A model generated the notes under the pieces. The model was not told the origin of the DNA. It searched no databases and saw only the letters and a list, made by a program, of their open reading frames with translations. A DNA stretch of 7,460 bases from Planctomycetaceae bacterium (GTDB lineage: Bacteria; Planctomycetota; Planctomycetia; Pirellulales; Pirellulaceae). A program made the position numbers and the translations under genes. Of the stretch, positions 6,469-7,460 are shown one piece after another; positions within the stretch are counted from its first letter, which is position 1; the number at the start of each line of letters is the position of its first letter. The stretch lies in contig JAHEAM010000183.1 of the NCBI GenBank assembly GCA_024642765.1, positions 1-7,460 on the forward strand, given 5' to 3'.

Positions 6469-7460
6469 CTATTGCGGTACACGTACATGCTTCACTAGTT
6501 GCTCGATTAAGTTTTCGACTTTAAATCCTTCGGCTTCTGCACGGTAGCTTAAGACAATGCGATGGCGAAGGGTCGGCTCGACGAGGGCGACAATGTCGTC
6601 CATCGTCACGTGGCTGCGGCCGAGCAACAACGCTCGTGCTTTGCCACCAAGTGCCAGAGTCTGCGCAGCTCGCAGTCCAGCGCCCCAAGTCACGTACTGA
6701 TTAACAAAGTCGGGAGTACCGTCGCGACCTGGGCGGCTTGCGTCAGCGATACGCACGCAGTACCGGACCAAAGACTCGGCGATCGGAACGCGTCGGACGG
6801 TTTCATGAAATCGGACAACGTCTTCGCCGGAAAATAAGGCCTCGATCGCGCCCGAATGGTTTGACGTTGTTTGTTGCACTACCGCGACCTCGTCATCTTC
6901 GGGCAGATAATCAATATTCACGTTAAACATAAATCGATCGAGTTGAGCTTCGGGTAGCGGATAGGTACCCTCCATCTCAATTGGGTTTTGAGTCGCTAGA
7001 ACGAAAAACGGTTCTTCCAGCGTGTAGCGAACGCCGGCAGCGGTGACTTGATGCTCTTGCATTGCCTCGAGTAAAGCAGCCTGTGTCTTCGGTGGCGTGC
7101 GATTGATTTCGTCCGCCAAAATCACGTTGGCGAAAATCGGGCCTTTGACGAAATGCATCTTTCTGCCGTCAGCCGTTTCTTCTAGGATTTCTGTGCCCGT
7201 GATATCGGCGGGCATCAGGTCAGGTGTGAATTGGATGCGCTGGAACTTCAAATGAAAGATCTGTGCGATGCTACGAACGAGCAGTGTTTTTGCCAGTCCC
7301 GGAGCGCCTGTAATGAGACAGTGTCCGCCTGCAAATAGGCTCACGAGCAACTGTTCGATCACATCGCGCTGGCCAACGATGACCTTGCTCAGTTGTTGAT
7401 GAATGAGGTCGCGACTCGCTCGAATTTGGCTGACTGCAAGTTCTTCAGAGTCTGCTGTGT
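6469..7460 (-). CDS. MoxR-family AAA+ ATPase, 5' end outside the window
   Basis: This is a MoxR-type AAA+ ATPase, a cytoplasmic chaperone-like enzyme that usually acts on VWA-domain partners encoded beside it. About 329 residues are visible and the frame is open to the right edge, so the true start lies outside. In visible numbering: VGQ box at 28-30, Walker A GAPGLAKT at 51-58, Walker B VILADEIN at 112-119, sensor 1 ATQNP at 155-159, arginine finger in LDRF at 173-176, and sensor 2 GLRAAQ at 261-266, followed by the C-terminal lid helices. All catalytic positions look intact. A GTG at 7362 could be mistaken for the start, but it encodes the valine just after VGQRD, and the reading continues upstream with normal family sequence (ASRDLIHQQLSKVIVGQ). 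The stop is TAG. A DUF58 gene follows after 47 bases, which is typical for this family. Family call is very secure; the specific substrate is unknown. Confidence 0.96.
   Translation of the reverse strand, partial: TADSEELAVSQIRASRDLIHQQLSKVIVGQRDVIEQLLVSLFAGGHCLITGAPGLAKTLLVRSIAQIFHLKFQRIQFTPDLMPADITGTEILEETADGRKMHFVKGPIFANVILADEINRTPPKTQAALLEAMQEHQVTAAGVRYTLEEPFFVLATQNPIEMEGTYPLPEAQLDRFMFNVNIDYLPEDDEVAVVQQTTSNHSGAIEALFSGEDVVRFHETVRRVPIAESLVRYCVRIADASRPGRDGTPDFVNQYVTWGAGLRAAQTLALGGKARALLLGRSHVTMDDIVALVEPTLRHRIVLSYRAEAEGFKVENLIEQLVKHVRVPQ

Noticed and set aside
7360..7362. GTG as the start of the MoxR ATPase
   Set aside because: It encodes a valine inside the conserved region after VGQ; the family sequence continues upstream to the window edge without a stop.

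Overview
All genes in this window lie on the minus strand and read from right to left. They form one compact gene cluster of the MoxR / DUF58 / BatA-like type: a MoxR-family AAA+ ATPase (5' end outside the window), a soluble DUF58 protein with a von Willebrand factor A (VWA) fold, a BatA-like membrane protein with a VWA domain, and a very large membrane-anchored, coiled-coil-rich protein resembling the DUF4175-like proteins of Planctomycetes (3' end outside the window). Base composition is moderate and codon use looks even across the four genes. The gene order, the BatA-like protein with its long C-terminal half, and the large fourth protein with its FFIEIRPFDEIF-type motif suggest a planctomycete, perhaps a Pirellula-like one. 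This is a judgement from memory of families, not a search.

Layout, in transcription order: MoxR ATPase (6469 to beyond 7460), a 47-base spacer (6422-6468), DUF58 protein (5441-6421), BatA-like protein (3330-5444, overlapping the DUF58 stop by four bases, ATGA), and the DUF4175-like protein (left of 1 to 3333, overlapping the BatA stop by four bases, GTGA, with a GTG start). The two overlaps, each preceded by a purine-rich ribosome binding site inside the upstream gene, imply translational coupling. No RNA gene, mobile element, CRISPR array, clear promoter or terminator was seen. Coding sequence covers essentially everything except the 47-base spacer. The plus strand carries only antisense shadow frames.

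How the parts may work together: the ATPase and the DUF58 protein have no membrane segment and should be cytoplasmic. By the positive-inside rule, the VWA domain of the BatA-like protein and the Ig-like and coiled-coil regions of the fourth protein should lie outside the cytoplasmic membrane. The cluster therefore looks like a two-sided assembly in which a cytoplasmic AAA+/VWA pair, as known for MoxR systems, works with a membrane VWA protein and a long extracytoplasmic rod. The first three families are well known; the fourth protein is the least understood part and the main point of interest. Its gene fills nearly half of the window and is open through the left edge.
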